Counted from the stretch's first letter, positions 50,353 to 59,326 are shown. The stretch: 64,000 nucleotides of DNA from Streptomyces filamentosus (GCF_014654895.1 NZ_BNBE01000004.1:372001-436000), one strand, 5' to 3'. Notes: generated from the letters alone by a model not told the origin. Numbers and translations are program-made.

Positions 50353-51495
50353 TCAGCGGGAGCCCGGGGGCTCCGCGGGGGCCTTGTCGCGGGCGATGAG
50401 CAGGGCGGCGATGTCGTCGTCCAGGCCGCCGTCCCCGTAAGCCGCGAGGTCCTCGTGGAGCAGTTCCGGCACCCGCTCGGAGGGGGCGGAGACCCAGCGG
50501 CGGGCGCGCTCCTCCAGCGGGTAGAAGACGCCGTCGCGGTCGCGGGTCTCGCTGACCCCGTCGGTGTAGAGCAGCAGCCGGTCCCCCGGGCCGAAGGGGA
50601 ACTCCTCCACGCGGTGGCGGGATTCGGCGAGCCCGGCGAGGTTGAGCGGCAGCGAGGGGTCGGCGGCCTCCACGGCGGTGACGTCGTCGCCGTGCTGGAG
50701 CAGCGGGGCGGGGTGGCCGCAGTTGAGGAGGCGGGCGGTGTCCCGGCCGTCGGGGAGTTCGACGAGGACGACGGTGGCGAAGCGTTCGGCGGCGTCGGAG
50801 TCCGGGTCCCAGGCGGCGTAACGGGCCAGGCCCTCGTCGAGCCGGTCGGCGAGCGCGGGCAGGTCGGGGGCGTCGTAGGCGGTGGAGCGGAAGGCGCCGA
50901 GGAGGACGGAGGCGGTCTCGACGGCGCCGAGGCCCTTGCCCTGGACGTCGCCGAGCATGATCCGCACGGCTCCCGGGATCTTGACGGCCTCGTAGAAGTC
51001 GCCGCCGATGCGGGCCTTGGCCGCGGCGGCGACGTAGAGCAGGTGCAGCTCGACGGGGCCGAGGCGGGGCGGGGGCGGGCGGAGCACGACCCGCTGCACG
51101 ACGTCGGCGACGGCGGTGACCTCGGCGAGGTCGCGTTCGTAGCGGGTCCGCACCGCGCTGACCCAGGCGGAGGCGGCGGTGATGCCGAGGATGAGGCTCT
51201 CGCTGGCGAGGAGGTCCTCGGCGCCCGGCCCGCCCCGGACCACGACGAGGAGGGCCCGCAAGGTCATGGCGAGGAGGCCCATGCCGATGGTGCCGTGGAC
51301 GCTCCAGGTGGCGGCGGCGAGCGCGGGGACGGTGATGAGGAGCCGGTCGACGCGCTCGGAGTCGGGGGTGATCAGGTCCGCGACGACGACCAGGACCATG
51401 ACGACCACGGGCAGGGCCCGGCCGAGGCCGACCTGGGTCCGCGTCGGGGCCGCGGCCCTGGGCCGGGGCCGCGGCGGGGGGCCGGCTGCGCGCAT
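50353..51495 (-). CDS. Membrane-anchored SpoIIE-type PP2C phosphatase
   Basis: 380 residues. Residues about 25-115 hold three to four membrane segments (ALPVVVMVLVVVADLI; LLITVPALAAATWSVHG; ILGITAASAWVSAV); residues about 145-375 are a PPM/SpoIIE phosphatase: AKARIGGDFYEAVKIPG, IMLGDVQGKGLGAVE, LLNCGHPAPLLQ, LLLYTDGVSETRDRDG, and DDDIAALLI. Metal-binding Asp residues are intact. Proteins of this shape are common orphan regulators in Streptomyces that dephosphorylate anti-anti-sigma factors. No partner gene is adjacent. Confidence 0.93.
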   Translation of the reverse strand: MRAAGPPPRPRPRAAAPTRTQVGLGRALPVVVMVLVVVADLITPDSERVDRLLITVPALAAATWSVHGTIGMGLLAMTLRALLVVVRGGPGAEDLLASESLILGITAASAWVSAVRTRYERDLAEVTAVADVVQRVVLRPPPPRLGPVELHLLYVAAAAKARIGGDFYEAVKIPGAVRIMLGDVQGKGLGAVETASVLLGAFRSTAYDAPDLPALADRLDEGLARYAAWDPDSDAAERFATVVLVELPDGRDTARLLNCGHPAPLLQHGDDVTAVEAADPSLPLNLAGLAESRHRVEEFPFGPGDRLLLYTDGVSETRDRDGVFYPLEERARRWVSAPSERVPELLHEDLAAYGDGGLDDDIAALLIARDKAPAEPPGSR

Positions 51496-51549
51496 TTCAT
51501 GATCGTACGCAGAACGGGCGCCCGGGCCGGGGTGTCGCGGACCGGCGTG

Positions 51550-53013
51550 TCACGGGCGCCCGCGGGGCGCCCCCTCGCCCGGGGCGTCCGCGCGGGGCGG
51601 GAGGGCCAGGGCGGCGGGCAGGGTGAGGGCCGCGAGGAGCGCGAGGGCGGGCAGCGCGGCGCCGTGGGCGGGGACGAAGCCGCCGCCGGGGACGAGCGCG
51701 AGGAGGAGGGCGGCGGTGGCGACGCCGAGCACCGGGCCGGTGTTCATCGCGGTCTGCTGGAGTCCTCCGGCGACCCCGGCGTGCTCCTCGGGGGCGTGCC
51801 GGACGACGGTGGCGGTCGCGGTGACCATGAGGGTGACGAAACCGGCCCCCACGAGGGCCGCGCCCAGGCCGGTCGCCGCGGCGCCGGAGCCCGCGTCGAG
51901 CCGGGCGAGCACCAGGACGCCCGAGGTGAGGAGCGCGCCGCCGGCGAGGGCCGCGCCCCGGGGGCCGAGGCGGCGCTGGAGGGGCGGGCAGAGCACGGCG
52001 CCGAGGACCATCGTGACGGCGAGCGGCAGGACGCGGAGGGCGGCGCCGAACGGGTCCAGGCGCTGGACCTCCTGGAGGAAGTACGTGGTCACGAAGAGGG
52101 TGCCGGAGAGCGCGGCGGAGGCCGCGAGCAGTGCGGCGAGCCCGCCGGCCACGGCCCGGCTCCGCAGCAGCGCGGGCGGCAGCAGCGGGTGCGGGGCGCG
52201 CCGTTCGTGGCGTACGAGGAGGAGGGCGGCGGCCGTCGCGGCGGCCAGGGTCGCGGCGGCCCGCCCGCCGGCGCCGGGGTCCGGCAGGGTGACGAGGCCG
52301 TGGACGAGGAGGCCGAGCGCCCCGGCGAGCAGCAGGGCGCCCAGGGGGTCGCCGCCGGTCCGCGCGCGGGGCGGGGCGGTGAGGGGCCGCGGGGCCGTCC
52401 GGTCCGGGCGGCGGGGTTCGCGGACGGTGAGGGCGAGGAGGCCGATGGCGAGCGTCGGGGGCACCCCGAGGAGGAAGACCGCGCGCCAGCCGTACGCGGA
52501 GACCAGGGCGCCGCCGAGGAGCGGACCGGCCGCGGCGGCGAGCCCGATGGCGCCGGTGCGCAGGGCGACGGGGCCGGTGAGCCGGTCGGGCGGGTAGGCG
52601 GTGCGCAGCATGCCGAGGGTGGCGGGCTGGAGCAGCGCCCCGCAGGCCCCCTGGAGGACCCGCAGCAGCACGACGGCACCGATGCCGGGGGCGAGGGCGA
52701 CTCCCGCGGAGGCCGCGGCGAAGCCGAGGGACCCGAGGGCGAAGACCCGGTGGTGGCCGTGGCGGTCGCCCAGCCGTCCGGCGAGGACGAGGAGGCTCGC
52801 GACGGCGACGAGGTAGCCGGTGCCGGTCCACTGGACCTGGGCGACACCGGCGTGCAGGTCCCGCTGGAGGGCGGGCTGGGCGAGGGTCAGGACGGTGCCG
52901 TCGAGGGCGACGACGGCGGCGCCGGTGACGCTGCACGCCAGGGTCCTGGCCCGGAAGGCGCGGGAGGCCCGGGCGTCCTCCGGGCGGGCGGGGGCGGGGC
53001 GGGTGAGGCTCAC
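51550..53013 (-). CDS. MFS drug efflux transporter, DHA2 (14-TM) type
   Basis: 487 residues from the GTG at 53013, which overlaps the TetR stop (GTGA). Motif A LAGRLGDRHGHHRVF, motif C-like GLAAAAGPLLGGALV, and about 14 hydrophobic segments fit the EmrB/QacA family. Exports a hydrophobic drug or metabolite with proton antiport. Translationally coupled to the TetR repressor, which probably controls it through two operators upstream of that gene. Confidence 0.93.
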   Translation of the reverse strand: MSLTRPAPARPEDARASRAFRARTLACSVTGAAVVALDGTVLTLAQPALQRDLHAGVAQVQWTGTGYLVAVASLLVLAGRLGDRHGHHRVFALGSLGFAAASAGVALAPGIGAVVLLRVLQGACGALLQPATLGMLRTAYPPDRLTGPVALRTGAIGLAAAAGPLLGGALVSAYGWRAVFLLGVPPTLAIGLLALTVREPRRPDRTAPRPLTAPPRARTGGDPLGALLLAGALGLLVHGLVTLPDPGAGGRAAATLAAATAAALLLVRHERRAPHPLLPPALLRSRAVAGGLAALLAASAALSGTLFVTTYFLQEVQRLDPFGAALRVLPLAVTMVLGAVLCPPLQRRLGPRGAALAGGALLTSGVLVLARLDAGSGAAATGLGAALVGAGFVTLMVTATATVVRHAPEEHAGVAGGLQQTAMNTGPVLGVATAALLLALVPGGGFVPAHGAALPALALLAALTLPAALALPPRADAPGEGAPRGRP

Positions 53014-53660
53014 GCGGCGGGCTCCGCCGGGCCGAGGTGGGCGTCGAGGGCGGCGCGGACCAGGGGCCCGGGGTCGTCCGAGCCGGTGGCGAGGGAGAGG
53101 CTGCCCCAGTGGCGGAGCTGGGCGAGGCCGTGGAGGTTCGCCCAGAGCGCGCCGGCGGCGGTGACGGGGTCGGCCCCGGGGCGGAGCTCGGCGACGAGGG
53201 CGGTGAGCCGGCCGAAGAGGGGCAGGCTGGTGCCGCGCAGCCCCAGCCGCCCGCTCTCCAGGAGGTCGTGGCGGAACATCAGCTCGTACATGCCGCGGCG
53301 GTCGGCGGCGTACGCGAGGTAGACGCCGGCCAGGGCCTCGACGCGCGCCCGGGCCCCGGCGTCCGCCCGGTCGGCCTCCCGGTCGGCCTCGGCGACGCGG
53401 GCGGCGAGTTCGGCGAAGCCCTCGCGGGCGATGGCCGAGAGCAGGTCGAGGTGGGTGGGGAACCAGCGGCGGGGCGCTCCGTGGGAGACGCCCGCGCGGC
53501 GGGCGATCTCGCGGAGGGTGAGGGCCTGGGCGCCCTCGGCGTCGACGAGGGCGACCCCGGCCGCGACCAGCCGCCCGCGCAGCCCGCCCCGGCCGTCCTC
53601 CTCGGCGGCCCGGTCCTGGTCCTGCCGTTGACGCTGATCCTGAGGTGCAGGGTGAGACAT
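53010..53660 (-). CDS. TetR family transcriptional regulator
   Basis: 216 residues from the ATG at 53660; a GTG at 53666 in the same frame would begin inside the operator. N-terminal helix-turn-helix LTLREIARRAGVSHGAPRRWF preceded by a polar Gln/Arg-rich extension of about 28 residues; C-terminal domain of the TetR_C type found in drug-pump repressors (MYELMFRHDLLES; ALWANLHGLAQLRHWG). First gene of a two-gene operon with the MFS transporter. Two identical palindromes lie at and upstream of the start, consistent with self-repression. Confidence 0.92.
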   Translation of the reverse strand: MSHPAPQDQRQRQDQDRAAEEDGRGGLRGRLVAAGVALVDAEGAQALTLREIARRAGVSHGAPRRWFPTHLDLLSAIAREGFAELAARVAEADREADRADAGARARVEALAGVYLAYAADRRGMYELMFRHDLLESGRLGLRGTSLPLFGRLTALVAELRPGADPVTAAGALWANLHGLAQLRHWGSLSLATGSDDPGPLVRAALDAHLGPAEPAA

Positions 53661-53694
53661 AGACACTGTCTACCACCCCCCGCAGACACTGTCT
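53661..53694. promoter_or_regulatory. Two identical TetR operators
   Basis: AGACACTGTCT at 53661-53671 and again at 53684-53694, centres 23 bp apart (about two helical turns). Each is a perfect palindrome about C; the first extends to TAGACACTGTCTA. Confidence 0.8.
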
Positions 53695-53730
53695 ACGCTC
53701 TCGATCGCCCATCGGCTACACTGGTGGGCA

Positions 53731-53832
53731 GCGAAGGGGAGTAGCCCTGCGAACCGGTCGTCGACACACTGGAACCCCCGGGTTCCCGGTGACCGGGTCC
53801 GCGTGACGCGCGGACGGGCGAGACCTTCGGCC
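53731..53832 (+). ncRNA. Manganese riboswitch (yybP-ykoY type)
   Basis: The conserved elements appear in order: AAGGGGAGTAGCCCTGCGA, CGGTCGTCGACACACTGG, GC stems (GGAACCCCCGGGTTCC; GTCCGCGTGACGCGCGGAC), and GGGCGAGACCTTCGGCC closing the structure. This class binds Mn(II) and controls Mn exporters, including TMEM165/UPF0016 genes such as the one downstream. A -10-like TACACT (53717-53722) lies just ahead. Confidence 0.9.
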
Positions 53833-53954
53833 AGGCATCACCGCGTCCGCACCTCCGTGGGCGTGGTTCGTCATGCCGGGCCGAGTGGTCCTCCCATCGC
53901 CTCGCCGAGGTGCCGTGCGGAGCCACGGGCCCGGACCGAGCAGAGAGCGCCGGT

Positions 53955-54539
53955 ATGCACCTCGACCCCTTGGCGATCGTCACCGCCTTCGGGCTCATCT
54001 TCCTCGCCGAGCTTCCCGACAAGACGATGTTCGCGTCGCTCGCCATGGGCACGCGCATGCGTCCCCTGTACGTCTGGTTCGGCACCTCGACCGCCTTCGC
54101 GGTGCACGTCGCCATCGCCGTGGGCGCGGGCAGCCTCCTGGGGATGCTCCCCGGCTGGATCGTCAAACTCGCCTCCGCGCTGATGTTCGGCTTCGGCGCC
54201 TTCATGCTGCTGCGCAGCGGGGGCGACGACGACGAGGAGGACACGGGCGGCAAGACGGTCACCGGCTTCTGGCCGGTGTTCTCCACCGCCTTCATGGCCG
54301 TCTTCATCAGCGAGTGGGGCGACCTGACCCAGATCACGACCGCCAACCTCGCCGCCACCAACGGCACCGCGTCGACGGCGATCGGCTCCTTCCTCGCCCT
54401 CACCTCGGTCTCCGCCCTGGCCCTGGTCGCCGGCCGCTTCATCGCCAAGCGCGTCCCGCTCAAGACCGTCCAGCGCATCGGCGGCATCTGCATGGCGGGC
54501 CTCGCCGTCTGGTCCCTCGTCGAGGTCTTCACCGGCTGA
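53955..54539 (+). CDS. TMEM165/GDT1 (UPF0016) family Mn transporter
   Basis: 194 residues, ATG at 53955. Two copies of the family motif: AELPDKTMFASLAMG in the first half and SEWGDLTQITTANLA in the second, each within a membrane bundle of about three helices; an acidic cytoplasmic loop (GGDDDEEDTGG) separates them. The family exports Mn(II) or exchanges Ca(II)/H+ and, under the riboswitch upstream, most likely protects from excess Mn. Inner membrane. A strong terminator follows. Confidence 0.93.
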   Translation: MHLDPLAIVTAFGLIFLAELPDKTMFASLAMGTRMRPLYVWFGTSTAFAVHVAIAVGAGSLLGMLPGWIVKLASALMFGFGAFMLLRSGGDDDEEDTGGKTVTGFWPVFSTAFMAVFISEWGDLTQITTANLAATNGTASTAIGSFLALTSVSALALVAGRFIAKRVPLKTVQRIGGICMAGLAVWSLVEVFTG

Positions 54540-54560
54540 CGCCCACCCGCACCCCGCTCC

Positions 54561-54604
54561 CTCCGGGGCCGCGGCCCGCACTCGCGCGGACCGCGGCCCC
54601 GGAG
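54561..54604. terminator. Bidirectional terminator
   Basis: A perfect 14-bp GC stem (54561-54574 with 54591-54604) with a 16-nt loop between the convergent Mn-transporter and GlxA-type genes. Confidence 0.85.
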
Positions 54605-54637
54605 TCGTACGGGGGCGGGGCGCGGCCTCCGCAGCGG

Positions 54638-55648
54638 TCACCCCCCGGCGGGGCTTCCGTTCGTCCCGGGTCCGAACCGGCGTCTGTACGCCGACGGGGT
54701 GATGCCCGTCTCGCGGCGCATCAGGGTGCGCAGGTTGGCGGCGGTGCCCAGGCCGCTCCGCCGCGCCACCGCCTCCAGGCGTGCTTCGCCCCGCTCGATC
54801 AGCCGGCAGGCCAGGGCCAGCCGTTCCCCCGTGAGCCACGCCAGCGGGGTCGTCCCCAGCTGGGTCCGGAAGCGTCGGTGCAGTGTGGCCTGGCTGACCG
54901 CCGCCCGCACCGCCAGGTCCGCGACCGTGAGGGGCGCGTCGAGCCGTTCCTGCGCCCAGGCCAGGACGGGTGCCAGGGACTCGTCGGGGAGGTCGGGCAG
55001 GGGGCGTTCGACGAACTGCCGCTGCCCGCCGTCGCGGTGGGCCGCGAAGACCAGCCGCCGGCTCACGGAGTTGGCGATCTCGGCTCCGTGGTCGCGGCGG
55101 ACCACGTGCAGGCCGAGGTCGAGCGCCGCGGCGCTTCCCGCGGCGGTGAGGATGTCGCCGTCGTCCACGAACAGCACGTCCGGTTCGAGGCGGACGGCGG
55201 GGAAGCGGGCCCGGAAGGCGTCCGCCCACTGCCAGTGGGCCGTGGCCCGGCGTCCGTCGAGGACTCCGGCCTCGGCCAGGGTGAAGGCGCCGCTGCAGAA
55301 GCCGATCAGGCGTGCGCCGCGCGCGCGTGCCCGGCGGATGGCGTCGAGCACGGCGGGCCGGCGGGGCACCTCGACGTCGGGGCGGTTGGGGACGATCAAG
55401 GTGTCCGCCGCATCGGCCGCCTCCAGTCCCGCGACTTCCGTGAGGGTGAAGAACCCGTCGCGCATCGGGATGTCGGGCCTGGGGGAGCAGAGCCGGAAGT
55501 CGTAGAGCTCGCGGCCGATCTCCGGTCTGCGCAGGCCGAAGATCTCGGTCGCGCAGCCGAGTTCGAACGGGTTGGAGTTGTCGTCCACGATCACGACCAC
55601 CCGATGGACGCCCGCGGCTTCGCCGCGGTGCGAGGATTCTTTCGCCAT
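54638..55648 (-). CDS. GlxA family transcriptional regulator (DJ-1/PfpI plus AraC domain)
   Basis: 336 residues. DJ-1/PfpI-like half (residues about 15-195): VVVIVDDNSNPFELGCATEIF, GFCSGAFTLAEAGVLDGRRA with Cys in the nucleophile loop retained here, and LFVDDGDILTAAGSAAALD. AraC half (about 235-330): LAVRAAVSQATLHRRFRTQLG, GLGTAANLRTLMRRETGITPSAYRRRF. Divergent from a small cupin gene 52 bp away, which is the most likely target. Second complete GlxA-type regulator in this window. Confidence 0.92.
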   Translation of the reverse strand: MAKESSHRGEAAGVHRVVVIVDDNSNPFELGCATEIFGLRRPEIGRELYDFRLCSPRPDIPMRDGFFTLTEVAGLEAADAADTLIVPNRPDVEVPRRPAVLDAIRRARARGARLIGFCSGAFTLAEAGVLDGRRATAHWQWADAFRARFPAVRLEPDVLFVDDGDILTAAGSAAALDLGLHVVRRDHGAEIANSVSRRLVFAAHRDGGQRQFVERPLPDLPDESLAPVLAWAQERLDAPLTVADLAVRAAVSQATLHRRFRTQLGTTPLAWLTGERLALACRLIERGEARLEAVARRSGLGTAANLRTLMRRETGITPSAYRRRFGPGTNGSPAGG

Positions 55649-55700
55649 GTGCGATTTCTAGCACTCACGTCGCCCGCGCGAAGCCGCCGAGGATGGAGCC

Positions 55701-56096
55701 ATGAACAACCAGCCGATCTCCCTCCGCCAGGCCCTGGACTCCTTCGACGCCCTGTGGAGTCCGCGCATCGTCACCCACGTCAACGACTACGACGTGCGGG
55801 TCGCGAAGGTCGAGGGCGAACACGTCTGGCACGTCCACGACGACACGGACGAGTTCTTCCTGGTCCTCGACGGGGAGCTGCGCATCTCCCTGCGCGAGCC
55901 CGGGGGCGAGCGCACGGTCCTGCTGCGGCAGGGGGCGGTCTTCACCGTCCCCGCGGGGACGGAGCACAAGCCGTACGCGCCGTCCGGAGCCGCGATCCTC
56001 TTGTTCGAGCCGACCGGGACGCCGACGGTGGGCGACCGCCACGACGAGATCCCCGCTCATGTGGACGCGACGACCGGACACGCCCTCGGAACGTGA
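55701..56096 (+). CDS. Cupin domain protein
   Basis: 131 residues. Single cupin barrel with the metal-binding pattern VWHVHDDTDEFFLVLDGEL (His-His-Glu) and the second motif PAGTEHKPYAP (His). The fold of small isomerases, dioxygenases or sensors; the substrate is unknown. Cytoplasmic. Divergent from the GlxA-type regulator, with promoters squeezed into about 52 bp. Confidence 0.88.
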   Translation: MNNQPISLRQALDSFDALWSPRIVTHVNDYDVRVAKVEGEHVWHVHDDTDEFFLVLDGELRISLREPGGERTVLLRQGAVFTVPAGTEHKPYAPSGAAILLFEPTGTPTVGDRHDEIPAHVDATTGHALGT

Positions 56097-56290
56097 GCGG
56101 ACGGGCCTGATCCGGGAGCAGCCGCCCGCCCCGGTCGTGAGCGCCCCGGGAGCGGGCGTTCGCACGGCCGTGCCACGATCACAGCGGCACGGCCTCCTCC
56201 TCCCCCGTGCCGCCGAAAGGCGCCTCCGTACGGGCCGGAGGTGGGTACAGTCGCGCCGATGCAGGTCGATGCCGACAGAGGGACCACCCC

Positions 56291-56818
56291 GTGCGGAACA
56301 CGCCCACCACCCCCGGACCGGCCGACCGCCTCACGGCGTTCGGGAACCAGCTCGTGGACGTCCACCTCTGGCTCCGCGAGGAGCTCGCCCGGCTGCGCTC
56401 CGGGCTCGACGCCTTCCTCTCCGGCGAGGGGGAGCGCCCCCGCGACCTGCGGGCGCACTGCCTCGCCTTCTGCTCCGCGCTCACCCGCCACCACACCGCC
56501 GAGGACGGCGGGGTCTTCCCCGCGCTGGCCGGGGCCCGCCCCGAACTGCGGCCCGTCCTCGACGAGCTCACCCACGACCACACGCAGGTGGAGGAGGTCC
56601 TGGGCCGTCTCCAGACGCTCCTGGACGGCCTGCCCGCCGCGCCCGCCGCACCCCTCGGCCCCGAGGAGGCCCGCCGGGTGAGCGGCGAACTCGACGGACT
56701 GATCGCGCTCGTCGAGTCGCACTTCACGTACGAGGAGAAGAAGCTCGTCGCCGCCCTCAACGGGCTCTCCGTCCCGCTCTCCGAGGACTTCGCGCTCCAC
56801 GACCTCACCGGCCGCTGA
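56291..56818 (+). CDS. Hemerythrin-domain protein
   Basis: 175 residues from the GTG at 56291 (GAGGGA upstream; the frame is open earlier). Four-helix HHE domain: VDVHLWLREEL, RHHTAEDGGVFPAL, LTHDHTQVEEVLGRL and ESHFTYEEKKLVAAL supply the His and Glu of a di-iron site. Such proteins bind oxygen, sense redox or repair iron-sulphur clusters; the exact role here is unknown. Cytoplasmic. It precedes an M20 amidohydrolase gene by 72 bp on the same strand. Confidence 0.9.
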   Translation: MRNTPTTPGPADRLTAFGNQLVDVHLWLREELARLRSGLDAFLSGEGERPRDLRAHCLAFCSALTRHHTAEDGGVFPALAGARPELRPVLDELTHDHTQVEEVLGRLQTLLDGLPAAPAAPLGPEEARRVSGELDGLIALVESHFTYEEKKLVAALNGLSVPLSEDFALHDLTGR

Positions 56819-56890
56819 CCCGCGCCCCCCGCCCTTGCCTCCGTCCCTTCACTCTTCCCCCGCCCCCGAACCGCCACGAGAGGACGCCCC

Positions 56891-58186
56891 GTGACCGACT
56901 CTCCCGTCCACGCGGAACTCGACCGGCTGGCGGACCTGGCCGCCGGCCGGGTCGTCGCCTGGCGCCGCCACCTCCACCGGCATCCCGAGCTGTCCAACCG
57001 CGAGGAGGGGACGGCCCGGCTGATCGCCGGCCACCTGCGGAGCCTGGGGCTCGACGAGGTCCGCACGGGCATCGCCGGGCACGGGGTGGTGGGCGTGCTG
57101 CGCGGAACGGCAGGCGGGGGCGGCGGGCGGGTGGTGGCGCTGCGCGCGGACACCGACGCGCTGCCGGTGAGGGACCTGTGCGGGGAGGAGTTCGCCTCGC
57201 GGGTGGTGGACGCGGACTATCCGGGCGGCCCGTTCCCCGTCTCGCACGCCTGCGGCCACGACTGCCACACGGCGATGCTCATGGGGGCGGCGACCGTCCT
57301 CTCGGAGGTGCGCGACCGCCTCCCGGGCACGGTCCTGTTCGTCTTCCAGCCCGCGGAGGAGGGCCCGCCGGTCGCCGAATCCGGCGGGGCGCGCGCGATG
57401 GTCGAGGCGGGCGCCTTCGCCGGTCCGGTGCCGACGATGGCGTTCGGGATGCACGTGACGCCGTACCCGAAGGGGTACGTCGGCTACCGCGCGGGCGTCC
57501 AGTACGGGGCCTCGGTGCTGGTCCGGATCACGCTCACCGGGAAGCAGGTGCACGGCTCCACGCCGTGGCAGGGCGTGGACCCGATGCCGGCGGCCGGGGC
57601 GGTCCTCACCGGGATCGGCCAGCTCTACCGGCAGGTGTCCGCCTTCGACCCGGTCACGGTCACCATCGGACACGTCGAGGACGTCGGCCGGTTCAACGTC
57701 ATCGGCGAGACGGTGACGCTCTGGGGCACCGTCCGCTGCGCGGCGGAGTCCGGCATGGCGGAGGTCCAGGACCGGCTCCGGCGGCTCGCCGAGCACTCGG
57801 CGGCGGCGTACGGGGCGACGGCCGAGGTCTCCTACCTCCAGCCGGTGCCGCCGGTGCGCAACACCACCCCGTGGGTGGAGGCGGCCCTGCCGACCCTCCG
57901 GCGGGTCGCGGGCCCGGAGCGGGTCGCCGAGACCGGCACCACCCTCGGCTACGACGACGTCTCCGAACTCGTCTCCCGCTTCGGCGGCCTGTACGTGATG
58001 CTCGGCGTCCAGGACGCGGTGCTCGACGCCGACGGGCGGCCGGTGCCGGAGGAGGGCGGGCGGGGGCTCGTCATCAACCACAACCCGCGCTTCTACGCCG
58101 ACGACGACACGCTCGTCACCGGCGTCCGGCTCCACGCGCACGTGGCGTACGACCATCTGACGGGGGCGCTCCTGCCGGCCGGGTGA
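56891..58186 (+). CDS. M20 family amidohydrolase/peptidase
   Basis: 431 residues from the GTG at 56891. Metal-dependent M20D type: RHLHRHPELSNREEGTA, RADTDALPV, the metal site HACGHDCHTAMLMG, QPAEEGPPVAESGGARAM with the catalytic Glu, the dimerisation lid domain (about 195-300) and C-terminal NHNPRFYADDDTLVTG. The family removes acyl or amino-acid groups from amides such as indole-amino-acid conjugates or N-acetyl amino acids. No signal peptide. Monocistronic or co-transcribed with the hemerythrin gene. Confidence 0.94.
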   Translation: MTDSPVHAELDRLADLAAGRVVAWRRHLHRHPELSNREEGTARLIAGHLRSLGLDEVRTGIAGHGVVGVLRGTAGGGGGRVVALRADTDALPVRDLCGEEFASRVVDADYPGGPFPVSHACGHDCHTAMLMGAATVLSEVRDRLPGTVLFVFQPAEEGPPVAESGGARAMVEAGAFAGPVPTMAFGMHVTPYPKGYVGYRAGVQYGASVLVRITLTGKQVHGSTPWQGVDPMPAAGAVLTGIGQLYRQVSAFDPVTVTIGHVEDVGRFNVIGETVTLWGTVRCAAESGMAEVQDRLRRLAEHSAAAYGATAEVSYLQPVPPVRNTTPWVEAALPTLRRVAGPERVAETGTTLGYDDVSELVSRFGGLYVMLGVQDAVLDADGRPVPEEGGRGLVINHNPRFYADDDTLVTGVRLHAHVAYDHLTGALLPAG

Positions 58187-58268
58187 CCGGGGCGGGGACG
58201 CGCAGCCGGGCGGCGCAGCACGTCACGTCCCGAGTTGCGTCCCGCGGCCCGGCCGGGAGGCTGGGAGC

Positions 58269-58589
58269 ATGAACCTGGACCTCACCGCCCTCGCCGACGA
58301 GCACCTGGCCGCCGCCCGCACCGCCCCGCACGGGCGCAGCGCCCACCTGGTGCTGCACGACGGGGTGCTGCGGCAGACCGTGATCGCGCTGAAGGCCGGC
58401 ACGTCCCTGGACGAGCACAACGCTCCCCCGGCGGCCAGCCTCCAGGTGCTGAGCGGGCGGGTGCGGCTGACCGCCCCCGGCTGGGAGGACGAACTGGCCG
58501 CGGGCACGCTGCGGGAGATCCCCAAGGAGCGGCACGGGCTGACCGCGGTCGACGACTCGGTGGTGCTCCTGACCGCCGTCAACGACTGA
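58269..58589 (+). CDS. Small cupin-like protein
   Basis: 106 residues, GGGAG before the ATG at 58269. A short beta-barrel pattern (LRQTVIALKAGTSLDEHNAP, ASLQVLSGRVRLTAPG, EIPKERHGLTAVDD) with His residues at cupin positions (EHN, RH) but fewer metal ligands than usual, so metal binding is uncertain. Cytoplasmic; often annotated in Streptomyces as a cupin of unknown function. Convergent with the TPR gene. Confidence 0.8.
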   Translation: MNLDLTALADEHLAAARTAPHGRSAHLVLHDGVLRQTVIALKAGTSLDEHNAPPAASLQVLSGRVRLTAPGWEDELAAGTLREIPKERHGLTAVDDSVVLLTAVND

Positions 58590-58670
58590 CCGCCGAAGAA
58601 GGCGGAAGCGCCGGAGACGGCTGGGCCGTCGCCGGCCCCGGTCGCGGCCGGCCCCGGCCCGTCGCGGTCG

Positions 58671-59222
58671 TCACCCGGTCGCGTCGAGGTCCCGCGCGTA
58701 GTGCGCGATGGCCTCGCGGTACTCCCGCACGGACGGGTCCTCGCTGGTGGCGGCGAGGAGGGTGAGGAGTAGCCGCACGGAGTCGTGGTGGCGGCCGGTG
58801 TTGTAGAGGGCCATCGCGAGGAAGGCGCGCAGGGCCCCGTCCTCCGGGAACTCCTCCGCTGCACGGCCGAGGAGCGCCGCGGCGTCCTCGTACCGGCCGA
58901 GGGTCCGGTAGGTGCTGCCGAGGCCGAGGAGCGCGCCGCGCCGGTCGTCGGGGGTGAGCCCGGGGCCGGCGAGCGCGATCTCGTAGTACGGCACGGCTTC
59001 GGCCTCGCGGCCGAGGACGTCGTGGGCCCAGGCGGTCTGGTAGGCGACCTCGGCGTCACCGGGGAGGCGCGCGGCGAGGGCCACGAGCCGCTCGCGGGCC
59101 TCCTCCCGGCTCCCTCCCGCACGGAGGGCGACCGCCTCGGCCAGCAGGCGGCCGCGTTCTTCGGGAGCGGGGCCGGAGGCGGAGACGGGAAGCGGGCGGG
59201 AGACGGGAGCGGTGTCGTTCAT
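58671..59222 (-). CDS. Tetratricopeptide-repeat protein
   Basis: 183 residues from the ATG at 59222 (the frame continues to 59258). Four TPR-like helix pairs: ARERLVALAARLPGDAEVAY, QTAWAHDVLGREAEAVPYYE, LGSTYRTLGRYEDAAALLGR, LAMALYNTGRHHDSVRLLL. It resembles the short TPR proteins (similar to the TPR_5 group) of Streptomyces. Should be a cytoplasmic protein-protein adaptor; partner unknown. Confidence 0.9.
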   Translation of the reverse strand: MNDTAPVSRPLPVSASGPAPEERGRLLAEAVALRAGGSREEARERLVALAARLPGDAEVAYQTAWAHDVLGREAEAVPYYEIALAGPGLTPDDRRGALLGLGSTYRTLGRYEDAAALLGRAAEEFPEDGALRAFLAMALYNTGRHHDSVRLLLTLLAATSEDPSVREYREAIAHYARDLDATG

Positions 59223-59326
59223 CCGGTCATGTTCCCCGGGGGAGCGGAATCGGGCCAATTCATTTCGGACCGTCGGCCGACGGAGGACCGCTCTTCCATC
59301 CGCCCCCGCTCTTCCGTCCGGAGGGC

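Noticed and set aside
50240..53322. Very long plus-strand open frames across the MFS/TetR/phosphatase region
   Set aside because: Gly/Arg/Glu-rich shadow frames of minus-strand genes, with no domain pattern; typical of high-GC DNA
53661..53694. Short repeats as a CRISPR array
   Set aside because: Only two units of 11 bp that are palindromic and sit at a TetR start; no spacers of regular length and no cas genes
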